Below, piece by piece: positions 16,478 to 25,440 of a stretch of DNA of 64,000 bases. The notes beneath the pieces were generated by a model. That model did not search any database. It saw only the letters and a program-made list of their open reading frames with translations, and was not told where the DNA came from. The translations under genes and the position numbers were made by a program. The stretch's first letter is position 1, and each line of letters opens with the position of its first letter. This stretch comes from Haloechinothrix_A salitolerans (GTDB lineage: Bacteria; Actinomycetota; Actinomycetes; Mycobacteriales; Pseudonocardiaceae): NCBI RefSeq assembly GCF_039544105.1, contig NZ_BAABLA010000004.1, one strand, 5' to 3'.

Positions 16478-17629
16478 ATGACGAAGCACAGCTTGGGCAT
16501 CGTGCTCAATGGAGTCACCGGGCGCATGGGCTACCGCCAGCACCTGGTCCGCTCGATCCTCGCGATCCGTGAGGAGGGCGGAGTGCTGCTCCCGGACGGT
16601 TCCCGGGTGCAGCTCGAACCGCTGCTCGTAGGCCGCAGTGAAGAGAAGCTCAGCGAGATCGCCGACCGCCATGGCTTGACCGACTGGACGACCGATCTCG
16701 GTGCCGCGCTCGCCGATAGCAGGTACCCGGTGTACTTCGACGCGCAACTCACGTCGGTGCGGGAGGCGTCGATAGCGCAGGCCATCGACGCGGGCAAGCA
16801 TGTCTACACCGAGAAGCCGGTCGCGGAGTCCGTCGATGGCGCGTTGTCGCTCGCACGACGTGCCGCTGACGCCGGAGTCAAGAACGGCGTCGTGCACGAC
16901 AAGCTCTACCTGCCCGGGTTGCGCAAGGTGGCGCGACTGGTGGACAGCGGCTTCTTCGGGCGGATCCTTTCCGTGCGCGGAGAGTTCGGTTACTGGATAT
17001 TCGAGGGGGACTGGCAGGAAGCGCAACGTCCCAGCTGGAACTACCGGGCTGAGCACGGCGGCGGGATCGTCATCGACATGTTCTGCCACTGGAACTACGT
17101 GCTGGAGAGTCTCTTGGGGCCGGTCCGTGCGGTGACCGCCAAGGCGGCGACTCACATTCCGTCCCGTGTGGACGAAAAGGGGGTGCGCTACGACGCGACG
17201 GCCGATGATGCCGCCTACGCGATCTTCGAGTTCGACGGGAATGCCATCGCGCAGTTGAACTCGTCGTGGTGTGTCCGGGTGTACCGCGACGAGCTCGTCG
17301 AGTTCCAAGTGGACGGGACGCGAGGGAGCGCGGTGGCGGGCCTGAGCGGCTGTGTCGTCCAGCCGCGCGAGGTCACCCCACGTCCCGTGTGGGACCCGGA
17401 CGTGCCGGACACGCACAATTATCGCGCGCAGTGGCAGGAGGTACCCGACAACGCGGAATTGGGTAACGGGTTCAAGGCGCAGTGGGAGCAGTTCGTCCGG
17501 CATGTCGTCGCGGACGAACCACATCCATATGACTTCGTGGCTGGCGCACGCGGTATCCAGCTGGCCGAGGCCGGGCTGGAGTCGTCACGCACCGGCAGGC
17601 GCGTCGAACTTGCCGAGGTCAAGGTATGA
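16478..17629 (+). CDS. Gfo/Idh/MocA family oxidoreductase
   Basis: 383 residues. The N-terminal Rossmann domain starts LGIVLNGVTGRMGYRQHL, a variant of the nucleotide loop. The conserved EKP lysine is in YTEKPVAESVDGA, and GGGIVIDMFCHWNYVLE carries the D-x3-H active-site pair. The C-terminal domain is the usual open beta sheet. These enzymes oxidise or reduce a sugar hydroxyl with NAD(P). The start is ATG 16478 after GTGAGGAAG, 31 bp past the isomerase; the stop overlaps the next start (ATGA). Confidence 0.88.
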   Translation: MTKHSLGIVLNGVTGRMGYRQHLVRSILAIREEGGVLLPDGSRVQLEPLLVGRSEEKLSEIADRHGLTDWTTDLGAALADSRYPVYFDAQLTSVREASIAQAIDAGKHVYTEKPVAESVDGALSLARRAADAGVKNGVVHDKLYLPGLRKVARLVDSGFFGRILSVRGEFGYWIFEGDWQEAQRPSWNYRAEHGGGIVIDMFCHWNYVLESLLGPVRAVTAKAATHIPSRVDEKGVRYDATADDAAYAIFEFDGNAIAQLNSSWCVRVYRDELVEFQVDGTRGSAVAGLSGCVVQPREVTPRPVWDPDVPDTHNYRAQWQEVPDNAELGNGFKAQWEQFVRHVVADEPHPYDFVAGARGIQLAEAGLESSRTGRRVELAEVKV

Positions 17630-18777
17630 GCACCGTCATCCGGCTGCCCGGTCCCGATGGCCCGCGCGAGCATCTGTTGCGCGAGCCGGTGTCCTGGCCG
17701 CAACCAGACGGGCCACCTCGGTCGCGCATCGCGTTCGCCGCCGCGCATGTCGTCGCTGATCCGCTGCGCGACGACGGTTGCGCTTCTATCGACTGGGACA
17801 ACACGCTCGCGTTTCGTCGTTACCTGTGGTCGTACGGGCTCGGAGTTGCCGAGGCGATGGACACCGCGCAGCGCGGTATGGGACTGGATTGGACCGCGGC
17901 AAGGGAATTGATCCGACGCAGTGCCGCGGAAGCGGCTGCCCTCGACGCCCGTATCGCCGCCGGTGCGGGGACTGATCAGCTGGTGGCCGATCCGGCAAAT
18001 CTCGACGACGTGGTGCGTGCGTACGTCGAGCAAGTCGAGTGCGTTCAGGACGCCCGTGCGCAAGTCGTCGTGATGGCGAGCAGGCAGCTCGCCCGCCTTG
18101 CCACTAGCCCGGCCGACTACCGGTACGTCTACGACCGGGTTCTCGCGCAGGCATCCGAGCCGGTGGTGCTGCACTGGCTCGGGCCCATGTTCGATCCGGC
18201 GCTCACTGGCTACTGGGGCGCGAGCACCCTCAATGCCGCCAACGAGGTCTTCCTGGAGCTCGTGCACGATCACGCCAGGGTGATCGACGGGGTCAAGGTG
18301 TCGCTGCTGGACGCGGAGCACGAGCGCGCGCTGCGGTCGGCGCTACCCGAAGGCGTCCGGATCTACACCGGCGATGATTTCCACTACCCGGAGCTGATCA
18401 AGGGCGACGACACGGGTGGCAGCGACGCCCTGCTCGGTGTCCTCGCGGCTATCGCTCCCGCGGCATCCCGGGCGCTCCACGCACTTGACGACGGTGATCT
18501 CGCCGGTTACGACGAGGTGCTCGGCCCGACAGTGCCGCTCGCGCGCCACCTGTTCAGCGAACCGACCTACAACTACAAGGCTGGGATCGCCTTCCTGGCA
18601 TGGCTCTCCGGCTTGCAACCCGGGTTCACGATGATCGGTGGGCTGCAGGGGGCCCGTGGGTTGCCGCACCTGGTCGAGGCGTTTCGCCTGGCAGACGCTG
18701 CAGGTGTGCTTGTGGACCCGGACGTGGCGGTGTACCGGATGAACGCGCTGCTCGATGTACACGGGGTGAACCGATGA
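17626..18777 (+). CDS. DUF993 protein (dihydrodipicolinate synthase-like aldolase)
   Basis: 383 residues matching the DUF993 pattern: FAAAHVVADPL near the start, PVVLHWLGPMFDPALTGYWG in the middle, then DGVKVSLLDAEHE and YTGDDFHYPELIKGDD. DUF993 belongs to the DHDPS/NAL TIM-barrel superfamily, and the Lys in VKVSLL is placed like a Schiff-base lysine. A retro-aldol or dehydratase step on the oxidised sugar is therefore the natural guess. It is coupled on both sides by ATGA overlaps, which implies a stoichiometric pathway with its neighbours. Confidence 0.8.
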   Translation: MSTVIRLPGPDGPREHLLREPVSWPQPDGPPRSRIAFAAAHVVADPLRDDGCASIDWDNTLAFRRYLWSYGLGVAEAMDTAQRGMGLDWTAARELIRRSAAEAAALDARIAAGAGTDQLVADPANLDDVVRAYVEQVECVQDARAQVVVMASRQLARLATSPADYRYVYDRVLAQASEPVVLHWLGPMFDPALTGYWGASTLNAANEVFLELVHDHARVIDGVKVSLLDAEHERALRSALPEGVRIYTGDDFHYPELIKGDDTGGSDALLGVLAAIAPAASRALHALDDGDLAGYDEVLGPTVPLARHLFSEPTYNYKAGIAFLAWLSGLQPGFTMIGGLQGARGLPHLVEAFRLADAAGVLVDPDVAVYRMNALLDVHGVNR

Positions 18778-19583
18778 ACCGGCTGTCCCTCAACCAGAGA
18801 ACTCTCGGCGATCGTTCGCTGCCCGAAGCCGTGTCCGCGTGCACCAGGGCAGGTGTGGAGTCGATTGGCGTGTGGCGGGGACCGCTGTGGGCATTCGGTG
18901 TCGAACGCGGAGCGAAGCTGGTCGCCGAAGCCGGGTTGCGTGTGTCGTCGCTGTGCCGAGGCGGGTTCTTCACCAGTACCGATCGGCGTTCCACCCTAGC
19001 TCGCAATCGGCGCGCCGTGGACGACGCCGAGGCACTCGGCGCCGAGTGCCTCGTTCTCGTAGTCGGCGGCCTGCCCAGCGGGTCGCGAGATCTCCCTGCC
19101 GCACGAGCCACCGTCAGCGAGGTGCTCGCGGAGCTCGTGGACTACGCGCAGGAACGTTCGGTGCGGTTGGCGCTGGAACCGATGCATCCTATGTACTGCG
19201 CGGATCGTGGCGTGCTGTCGACTCTCGGGCAGGCGCTCGATCTCGCCGAATGCTTCGACCCCGATGCGGTCGGCGTCGTGGTCGATACGTTCCACGTCTG
19301 GTGGGACCCCGACCTTGAACGGCAACTCGCCCGCGCGCGTGGGCGGATCGCGTCGTTTCAAGTGGGCGACTGGATCACGCCACTGTCCGCTGACAGCTTG
19401 CTGGCGCGTGGCCTGATGGGCCGTGGGCACATTGACTTTCAGCTCTTGGGCCGCCTCGTCTCGGAGGCCGGCTACACCGGGGACGTCGAGGTCGAGATCT
19501 TCAACGCCGATCTGTGGCGCCAGGACGTCGACAGCATCCTCGCGGCCGTGGTCAGGAGTTACCAGGAGCACGTCGTGGCATGA
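18774..19583 (+). CDS. Xylose-isomerase-like TIM barrel protein
   Basis: 269 residues, a second member of the sugar phosphate isomerase/epimerase superfamily in this operon and clearly different from the one at 15679. Metal-ligand regions: Glu in LALEPMHPMYCADR, Asp/His in VVVDTFHVWWDPD, and Glu in VEVEIFNADLW. ATG 18774 overlaps the DUF993 stop. Two isomerases flanking an oxidoreductase and an aldolase-like protein, with no kinase, suggest a non-phosphorylated route (inference). Confidence 0.8.
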   Translation: MNRLSLNQRTLGDRSLPEAVSACTRAGVESIGVWRGPLWAFGVERGAKLVAEAGLRVSSLCRGGFFTSTDRRSTLARNRRAVDDAEALGAECLVLVVGGLPSGSRDLPAARATVSEVLAELVDYAQERSVRLALEPMHPMYCADRGVLSTLGQALDLAECFDPDAVGVVVDTFHVWWDPDLERQLARARGRIASFQVGDWITPLSADSLLARGLMGRGHIDFQLLGRLVSEAGYTGDVEVEIFNADLWRQDVDSILAAVVRSYQEHVVA

Positions 19584-19609
19584 TCGGTGGATCCCGGCGT
19601 TAGGCGGCG

Positions 19610-20611
19610 TTAGGCCGAGTCTCGGATGACCAGTTCCGTAGGTAGGATCAGCGGGGTTGGCCGCTCGCCGTCGATGAGCCGTAGCAGCACCCGGGTCATC
19701 TCTTGGCCGAGTGCCTCGATGGGCTGCCGGATGGTGGTCAGCGCGGGCTGCGTCTGTCTAGCCGTCACGATGTCGTTGAACCCGACCACGGCGACGTCAC
19801 CGGGTACGTCGCGACCGCGCTCCCGCAGTACCGTGAGCGCACCGGCGGCCATCGCATCGGAGGCGACGAACACCGCGTCCAGGTCGGGATGCTCGTCGAG
19901 CAGCCGCGCCATTCCCTCGGCCCCGCTTGCCTCGCTGAAATCACCGTTCACCACGCGCGCGTCGCTCAGCCCCGCGAGTGCCAGTGCCTCGCGAAAGCCC
20001 AGGTAGCGAGCGACACCCGCGTGAATGTCGAGCGGTCCGGTGACGGTGCCGATACGGCGCCGTCCCGTGGAGATCAGGTACTCGACGGCCTGGTGCGCGC
20101 CGCCCCGGTTGTCGGCGTCTACGTACCACTCCGGCGTCCTGTCGAGGGAACGTCCACCGTGGACTACGGGAAGGCCGCTCGCGTCCGCCAGTTTCGACAG
20201 CGGGTCATTCTCGCGTAGCGCCAACAGCATGACTCCATCGGCACCGCGTGATCGCAGGATGCGGGCCAGCCGCTCGCGGCCTCGCTCGGAGGCCGCGAGG
20301 AACAGCAGTAGCTCGAGGTCGGTCTCCTCGATTACGGCGTTGACGCCCGTAATCACCTCCGCGAAGAAGAGGTTGGCGAACAACGCGGGATCGTCGCTGG
20401 AGATCGCGAGCACGACGGCGCCCCTGCGTTGTGTGGCGAGCGAGCGTGCCGACACGTTGGGGATGTAGCCGACTTCCTCGATGGCGCGCTCTACCGCCTG
20501 CCTAGCCTTCTTGCTGACGTGCTGCGCGTTGTTGATCACGCGGGACACGGTTCCGGTGGACACCCCCGCGCGCCGCGCGACCTCGTCCAGGGTGGGCGGC
20601 CGACTGTTCAT
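19610..20611 (-). CDS. cebR: LacI-family repressor, CebR-like
   Basis: 333 residues. HTH: PTLDEVARRAGVSTGTVSRV with the hinge helix NVSARSLAT. The sensor domain has the LacI core (GVMLLALRENDPLSKL, VDADNRGGAHQAVEYL, LDAVFVASDAMAAGALTVL, LTTIRQPIEALG). It resembles streptomycete CebR, which represses cellulose/cello-oligosaccharide genes and is released by cellobiose. It is the last gene after cebEFG-bglC here, and a matching operator lies just upstream at 20664, which suggests autoregulation. Confidence 0.85.
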   Translation of the reverse strand: MNSRPPTLDEVARRAGVSTGTVSRVINNAQHVSKKARQAVERAIEEVGYIPNVSARSLATQRRGAVVLAISSDDPALFANLFFAEVITGVNAVIEETDLELLLFLAASERGRERLARILRSRGADGVMLLALRENDPLSKLADASGLPVVHGGRSLDRTPEWYVDADNRGGAHQAVEYLISTGRRRIGTVTGPLDIHAGVARYLGFREALALAGLSDARVVNGDFSEASGAEGMARLLDEHPDLDAVFVASDAMAAGALTVLRERGRDVPGDVAVVGFNDIVTARQTQPALTTIRQPIEALGQEMTRVLLRLIDGERPTPLILPTELVIRDSA

Positions 20612-20663
20612 CTTCTCCGACTGCCCCTTTTGTCTCGGTATGGACTGTGCAGAGTACTCATAT

Positions 20664-20677
20664 TGGTAGCGCTCACA
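20664..20677. promoter_or_regulatory. CebR-type operator upstream of the repressor gene
   Basis: TGGTAGCGCTCACA keeps the TG..AGCGCT..CA skeleton of LacI/CebR boxes. It overlaps the stop codon of the GH1 gene and lies 53 bp before the repressor start. Confidence 0.65.
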
Positions 20678-21995
20678 GGCCGCCTCGTGCGATCACGTCA
20701 GCGTACCAACGGGCGCTGTCCTTGAGCGTACGACGTTGCGTGGTGTAGTCGACGTGCACGATCCCGAAACGTTTCGCGTAGCCGTAGGCCCACTCGAAGT
20801 TGTCCAGCAACGACCACACGAAATAGCCCTTCACTGTTACACCGTGATCGATGGCATCGGCGCAGGCTTTGATATGGCGCTTCAAGTAGTCGATCCGCGT
20901 GCTGTCGTGCACCTCATCGTCGAAGGCGGCACCGTTCTCGGTGATATACCAGGCCTGCGTGGGGTACTCGCGCTCGAGCCGGAGAAGCAATTCCAGCAAG
21001 CCCTGCTCGTCGATTTCCCAGCCCATAGCGGTTTGGGGTCGCCCACGGTCATGGAAGGACACGTAGGGTGAGCCGACATATGCCGACTCGTCCCGTTCAG
21101 TACTGGCGGCGACGACCATGGGCGCGTAGTAGTTGATGCCGACGAAGGCGAGCGGAGCCGCGATGGTCTTGAGGTCACCTTCCTGGATGTGGTCGAACGC
21201 CGTGACCTCGCCGAGGTCATCGAGCACGTCGTCGGGGTAAGCCGCGGACAGCACTGGATCGAGGAAGATGCGATTCTGCATACCGTCGATGCGGCGCGCC
21301 GCGTCCATGTCCGCCGCCGTGTCGCTGCGCGGGGAGACATGGCTCAGGTTCAGCGTGATGCCGACCTGGGCGTCCCGCATCGCCCGTGCCGCGAGGCCGT
21401 GTCCGAGCAGGAGGTGGTGCGCAGCCCGTACCGAGGCGGCTGGATCGCGGCGACCCGGTGCGTGTCTTCCGGTGGCGTAACCGAGGAAAGCCGAGCACCA
21501 TGGTTCGTTGAGCGTGGTCCAGTGGGTGATCCGGTCGGAGAGCGCTTCATACACGGCGACCGCGTACTCGGCGAATCGGGCCGCGGTGTCGCGGGCTGGC
21601 CAGCCACCCGCGTCCTCGATCGGTTGCGGCAGGTCCCAGTGGTAGAGCGTCGGCCACGGCTGGATGTCCTGCTCGAGCAGGGCATCGGTCAGTTTCCGGT
21701 AGAAATCGAGCCCACGCTGGTTGATCCGCCCTGCGCCGAGTGGTTGCACGCGTGGCCATGCGATGGAGAAGCGGTAAGCACGCAGTCCGAGCCGAGCCAT
21801 CAGCGTGACGTCTTCGTGGTATCGATGGTAGTGGTCGACCGCGACGGCTCCGGTGTCCCCATTGGCGGTCTTACCAGGGGTCGCCGAGAACGTGTCCCAG
21901 ATCGACGGCCCTCGACCGTCCTCGACGGTAGCGCCCTCGATCTGGTAACTCGATGTGGCGGCGCCCCAGAGAAAAGATTGATCGAAGGTGCTCAC
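20673..21995 (-). CDS. bglC: GH1 beta-glucosidase
   Basis: 440 residues, the standard GH1 length. FLWGAATSSYQIEGA opens the barrel, the acid/base Glu is in TTLNEPWCSA near residue 165, and the nucleophile Glu is in WYITENGAAFDDE near residue 355; SLLDNFEWAYGY completes the aglycone site. No signal peptide, so it hydrolyses imported cellobiose and cello-oligosaccharides in the cytoplasm. GTG start overlapping the upstream permease stop (GTGA), hence one operon with the importer. Confidence 0.92.
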   Translation of the reverse strand: MSTFDQSFLWGAATSSYQIEGATVEDGRGPSIWDTFSATPGKTANGDTGAVAVDHYHRYHEDVTLMARLGLRAYRFSIAWPRVQPLGAGRINQRGLDFYRKLTDALLEQDIQPWPTLYHWDLPQPIEDAGGWPARDTAARFAEYAVAVYEALSDRITHWTTLNEPWCSAFLGYATGRHAPGRRDPAASVRAAHHLLLGHGLAARAMRDAQVGITLNLSHVSPRSDTAADMDAARRIDGMQNRIFLDPVLSAAYPDDVLDDLGEVTAFDHIQEGDLKTIAAPLAFVGINYYAPMVVAASTERDESAYVGSPYVSFHDRGRPQTAMGWEIDEQGLLELLLRLEREYPTQAWYITENGAAFDDEVHDSTRIDYLKRHIKACADAIDHGVTVKGYFVWSLLDNFEWAYGYAKRFGIVHVDYTTQRRTLKDSARWYADVIARGGL

Positions 21996-22813
21996 GCTTT
22001 GACAGCTCCTTCCATGATGCCGCCGACGATCTGCTTGCCGAAGGCGACGAACACGAACATCAGCGGGAGGGTGGCGATCAGCGCCCCGGTGAACATCAGG
22101 GTGTAATCGGTGTAGTAAGTGGTCGAGAGTTGACTGAGCGAGAACTGCACGGTTGGGTTGTCCGCCTCGAGAACCGCGAGCGGCCACAGAAACTCGTTCC
22201 AGGTAGCCATGAATGTGAACAGTCCGAGCACCGCAGCGCCCGGCCGCAATGCGGGAAGCACCACGGTTAAATAGATCCGGAAGGTGCTACAGCCGTCGAT
22301 GCGCGCGGCCTCGATGAGCTCATCGGGCACCGCTTTCTCGGCGTACTGCCGCATGAGGAAGACCCCGAAGGCTGAGACGAGAAACGGCACGATGATCGCT
22401 TCCAGCTGGTTTTGCCAACCGAGCTCGACCATGATCATGTACAGCGGGATGATTCCCATCTGCACCGGGATCATCATGGTCGCCAAGATGATCACCAGCA
22501 GGGCACCACGGCCACGAAACTTCAGCTTGGCGAATGCGAATCCGGCGAGTGAGCTGAAAAACACCACCGAAACGGTGACGGTGATCGAAGCGACCGCCGA
22601 ATTGACGAGCCCGGTGAGGAAGTTGGCCTGCTCCGCCGCGAAGAGCCGAGTGACGTTGTCCCAGAGGTTATCGCCTGGCAGCAGCGGTGGTGGCCAGTCA
22701 CCAACCACATCATTGGTGCGAGTCGCCACCACGAAAAGCCAGTACAAGGGAAACGCCGACAGGACGATGGCCGTGATCAGGGTCCCGTAGACAAGGGCTC
22801 CGGACTTGCGCAC
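21992..22813 (-). CDS. cebG: ABC sugar permease, MalG/CebG type
   Basis: 273 residues with six membrane helices. The EAA loop motif is EAARIDGCSTFRIYLTVVLP near residue 190, where the ATPase docks. GTG 22813 follows GGGGGA in the end of the previous gene; only two bases separate the two. Second permease of a CUT1 sugar importer for cello-oligosaccharides (context). Confidence 0.88.
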   Translation of the reverse strand: MRKSGALVYGTLITAIVLSAFPLYWLFVVATRTNDVVGDWPPPLLPGDNLWDNVTRLFAAEQANFLTGLVNSAVASITVTVSVVFFSSLAGFAFAKLKFRGRGALLVIILATMMIPVQMGIIPLYMIMVELGWQNQLEAIIVPFLVSAFGVFLMRQYAEKAVPDELIEAARIDGCSTFRIYLTVVLPALRPGAAVLGLFTFMATWNEFLWPLAVLEADNPTVQFSLSQLSTTYYTDYTLMFTGALIATLPLMFVFVAFGKQIVGGIMEGAVKA

Positions 22814-22815
22814 GA

Positions 22816-23787
22816 CTAGTTCCCCCTTCGCATGATGAGAAAGTTGATCAGAGCGAGAAGCATGATCAACAAAAAGATCATCCAAGCGACAGCCGACCCA
22901 TATCCGTAGTCGAAATCGCGGAAGGCTTTCTCGAACATGTACATCGACAGCGTCTGGAACTGTCGGAGGCTGCCGCCGGAGATGGCGTAGCTCCCCTGCC
23001 CGAAGATCAGTGGCTCGGTGAAGAGCTGCATCCCCGCGATGGTGGAGATGATGACCGTGAAGATGATCGCGGGCCGGATCATTGGCACCGTGATGCTCCA
23101 GAACTGCCTGACCCGGGACGCGCCGTCCACGGTGGCCGCCTCGTAGAGGTCGCGGGGCACCGACTGCATCGCGGCCAGGTAGATCAGCGCGTTGTAGCCG
23201 GTCCAGCGCCAGTTGACCATGGTGGAGATCGCGATCCAGGACGACCACTTGTCCGCACGCCAGTCCACCGCGTCCACGCCGATCAGGCCGAGCAGCCCGT
23301 TGATCATGCCCGCGTCCCGGTCGTAGATCTGGCTGAACAGAATGCCGACCGCGGCGACGGAGGTGACGATCGGAAGCAGGACTCCCACGCGCAGAAGGGT
23401 CACTCTGCGCAGGCCCTGGTTGAGCAGGCTGGCGAGAATGAGCGCGATCAGCAGTTGCGGCACCGTGGCGAGAACGAGCATGCCGACGGTGTTGAGCGTC
23501 GCGTTCCAGAAGTCGGGGTCATCGAACAGCTGGATGTAGTTCTCGAAGCCGATGAACGTCCCCGAACCACCCATGCTCCACTGGTGCAGAGAGACCCATG
23601 CCGTGTAAACGAGGGGGAAGAGACCGAAAATCCCAAAGATCACGAAGAAGGGTGCGACAAAAAGGTACGGTGACCACTTCAGGTCTGCTCGACCCAGCCA
23701 CCTGCCGAGTCTTTTCCGCTTCCGTGGCGTGCGACCGCCGGTCTTGCTGATGGGTTCGGCCTTGCCCGGCCGCAGAACAGTTACCAA
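22816..23787 (-). CDS. cebF: ABC sugar permease, MalF/CebF type
   Basis: 323 residues: a basic cytoplasmic N-terminus, then six membrane helices (first: YLFVAPFFVIFGIFGLFPLV) and the EAA loop EAATVDGASRVRQFWSITVP. It starts with TTG, supported by AAAGGA ten bases upstream. With CebG it forms the membrane channel of the cellobiose-type importer. No ATPase gene is nearby; in streptomycetes this importer borrows the shared ATPase MsiK, and the same is likely here (inference). Confidence 0.88.
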   Translation of the reverse strand: MVTVLRPGKAEPISKTGGRTPRKRKRLGRWLGRADLKWSPYLFVAPFFVIFGIFGLFPLVYTAWVSLHQWSMGGSGTFIGFENYIQLFDDPDFWNATLNTVGMLVLATVPQLLIALILASLLNQGLRRVTLLRVGVLLPIVTSVAAVGILFSQIYDRDAGMINGLLGLIGVDAVDWRADKWSSWIAISTMVNWRWTGYNALIYLAAMQSVPRDLYEAATVDGASRVRQFWSITVPMIRPAIIFTVIISTIAGMQLFTEPLIFGQGSYAISGGSLRQFQTLSMYMFEKAFRDFDYGYGSAVAWMIFLLIMLLALINFLIMRRGN

Positions 23788-23810
23788 GATATGTCCTTTG
23801 TGGATGTTAC

Positions 23811-23842
23811 GGGGGCGCGAAACCCTGCGGTTCCGCGCCCCC
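23811..23842 (-). terminator. Hairpin between cebE and cebF (attenuator or mRNA stabiliser)
   Basis: GGGGGCGCG and CGCGCCCCC arms with a short loop and one internal mismatch, in the 65-bp gap between the binding-protein gene and the first permease. No T tract follows on the minus strand, so partial termination or protection of the cebE mRNA is more likely than a full stop. Confidence 0.5.
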
Positions 23843-23852
23843 GACGTCGATG

Positions 23853-25136
23853 TCAGTTCGCCAGCCGCTTGGCGTCATCGACAGCTTTGGCCCATGCCTC
23901 CTCAGAGTTGAGTTTGTCTTGCTCAACGGCGACAAGTGCGTTGGTGACCCGGTCGCCGATGGGGTTGTTGTCTGGGCCGAGATAGACTGGATTGAGCGCC
24001 TTCACACTCTCTCCGAAGATCTTGCCGACCGGTGCGTCGTTGAAGTAGTCGTTGGTGAACTCACGTACCGCGGAATCGTCGATGGCCTGAGGTGACGAGG
24101 GAAAGTTGTTCTTCGACTCGAAGGCCGCGATTTGACTGTCGGGACTGGTCAGGAACTTCACCAGTTCGGCGGCTTCGGCCTGATGCTCGCTCTGGGTCGG
24201 CACCGCGAGGAACGAGCCACCCCGTACCGCACCCTCGCCGGGAACGCGTGTGACGTCCCACTTGTCCGCGTTTTCTGGGCCGGACTGCTCCTCAATCGTC
24301 CCGAGCATCCATGACGGACAGGGGATCGTGGCGAACTTCCCGTTTTTGAAACCGGAGTTCCATTGCGGGCTCCATGGCTCGATGTTGCCGGAGAGTCCTG
24401 CCGATATCATCTCCGTGGTCATGTCCCAGGCGGTCTTGACACCGGGATTGCTGTCGATGACCAGGGTGTTATCCCTGTCGTAGTAGGTGTGATCACCCTG
24501 CTGCATCAGAATGTTCTGGTAGATGCCATTGGAAGAGTCGAAGAAGTGCGCGCCGGTTTCCGCCGCCATGAACTCCTTGCCCGTGTCGAGGTAATCCTCC
24601 CAAGTGGGCCAGAGTTGGCCGACCTCCTTGCGGTCAGTTGGCAGCCCTGCCTCGGCGAACAGGTCGGTGCGGTAGCACATGCCCTGGGCGCCGACGTCGG
24701 TCCCGAGTCCGACGAGCTTTGTCTCGTCCGGTGTCAGCGCCTGCTTCCACTTCCACTCGAGAAAGTTGGACTCCAGTTCGGCGGCTCCGTGGTCAAGCAG
24801 GTTCACGAAGTGATCGGGGTTGGCCATGAACTGGGTGAGGATGCCTTCTTCGAGCGCGACAACGTCGCCCGCGCCGCTTCCCGTCGCGATCCACTGCTGG
24901 AGCTTGGGTAGGTAGTCGCCGAGTTTCCCGATGTTCTCCTCTTTGATGGTGATGCCGGGATGGGTAGCCTCGTACTGCTCGTAGAGCTCCTCGTAGCCGA
25001 ACTGGCTGAAGGTCTTGACGACGAGCGTGGTCGTTCCCGCATCGCCTGAGTCCGTGGATCCGCCGCAGGCAGTCGTCACCGCCAACACGCTGGCGAGCGC
25101 GGCGGAGACCCCTGCTCGCCTGAGTTGAGCAATCAT
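23853..25136 (-). CDS. cebE: Cello-oligosaccharide-binding lipoprotein
   Basis: 427 residues. A signal peptide with a lipobox-type ending VTTACGG places the mature lipoprotein on Cys24. The body is a family 1 solute-binding protein: KTFSQFGYEELYEQY, VVALEEGILTQFM, and PSWMLGTIEEQSG. It delivers sugars from secreted cellulases to CebFG. The operon is divergent from the GH9 and GH6 genes and shares the operators at 25166 and 25276. Confidence 0.9.
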   Translation of the reverse strand: MIAQLRRAGVSAALASVLAVTTACGGSTDSGDAGTTTLVVKTFSQFGYEELYEQYEATHPGITIKEENIGKLGDYLPKLQQWIATGSGAGDVVALEEGILTQFMANPDHFVNLLDHGAAELESNFLEWKWKQALTPDETKLVGLGTDVGAQGMCYRTDLFAEAGLPTDRKEVGQLWPTWEDYLDTGKEFMAAETGAHFFDSSNGIYQNILMQQGDHTYYDRDNTLVIDSNPGVKTAWDMTTEMISAGLSGNIEPWSPQWNSGFKNGKFATIPCPSWMLGTIEEQSGPENADKWDVTRVPGEGAVRGGSFLAVPTQSEHQAEAAELVKFLTSPDSQIAAFESKNNFPSSPQAIDDSAVREFTNDYFNDAPVGKIFGESVKALNPVYLGPDNNPIGDRVTNALVAVEQDKLNSEEAWAKAVDDAKRLAN

Positions 25137-25440
25137 GACAAGAACCTCCAGTTGATCCTAGGTTTCGGAAGCGCTAACAACGCTGTTCTGCCTCTCGGGT
25201 GGGTATCTGGACACCGTTCACCTGCTGCGACGCTGCGGCTAGTGCCGGTGCTTGTGGCTCTGTGTACACAAAATTTGGAAGCGTTTACAGCAGGATAGTT
25301 CGGATCTCTACCGCTGTGAAGAGGTGAGCGCAAGGAAATTCGGTGAGATGAGAGCCTTGACACAAGAAGTCCGGGCGGTAACTATGTCGGAACTAACGAC
25401 GCTGCGGCGTGCCGGCCCCTGCTAGCCGAGAGGTTCCGGT
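25137..25440. promoter_or_regulatory. Divergent control region with two CebR-type operators
   Basis: CGGAAGCGCTAACA (25166-25179), 30 bp upstream of cebE, and TGGAAGCGTTTACA (25276-25289) fit the LacI/CebR box seen at 15631 and 20664. A palindromic TGTGTACACA (25261-25270) adjoins the second. The GH9 promoter is TTGACA (25357-25362), 16-17 bp, TAACTAT (25379-25385). The second operator lies about 70 bp upstream of it. Confidence 0.7.
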
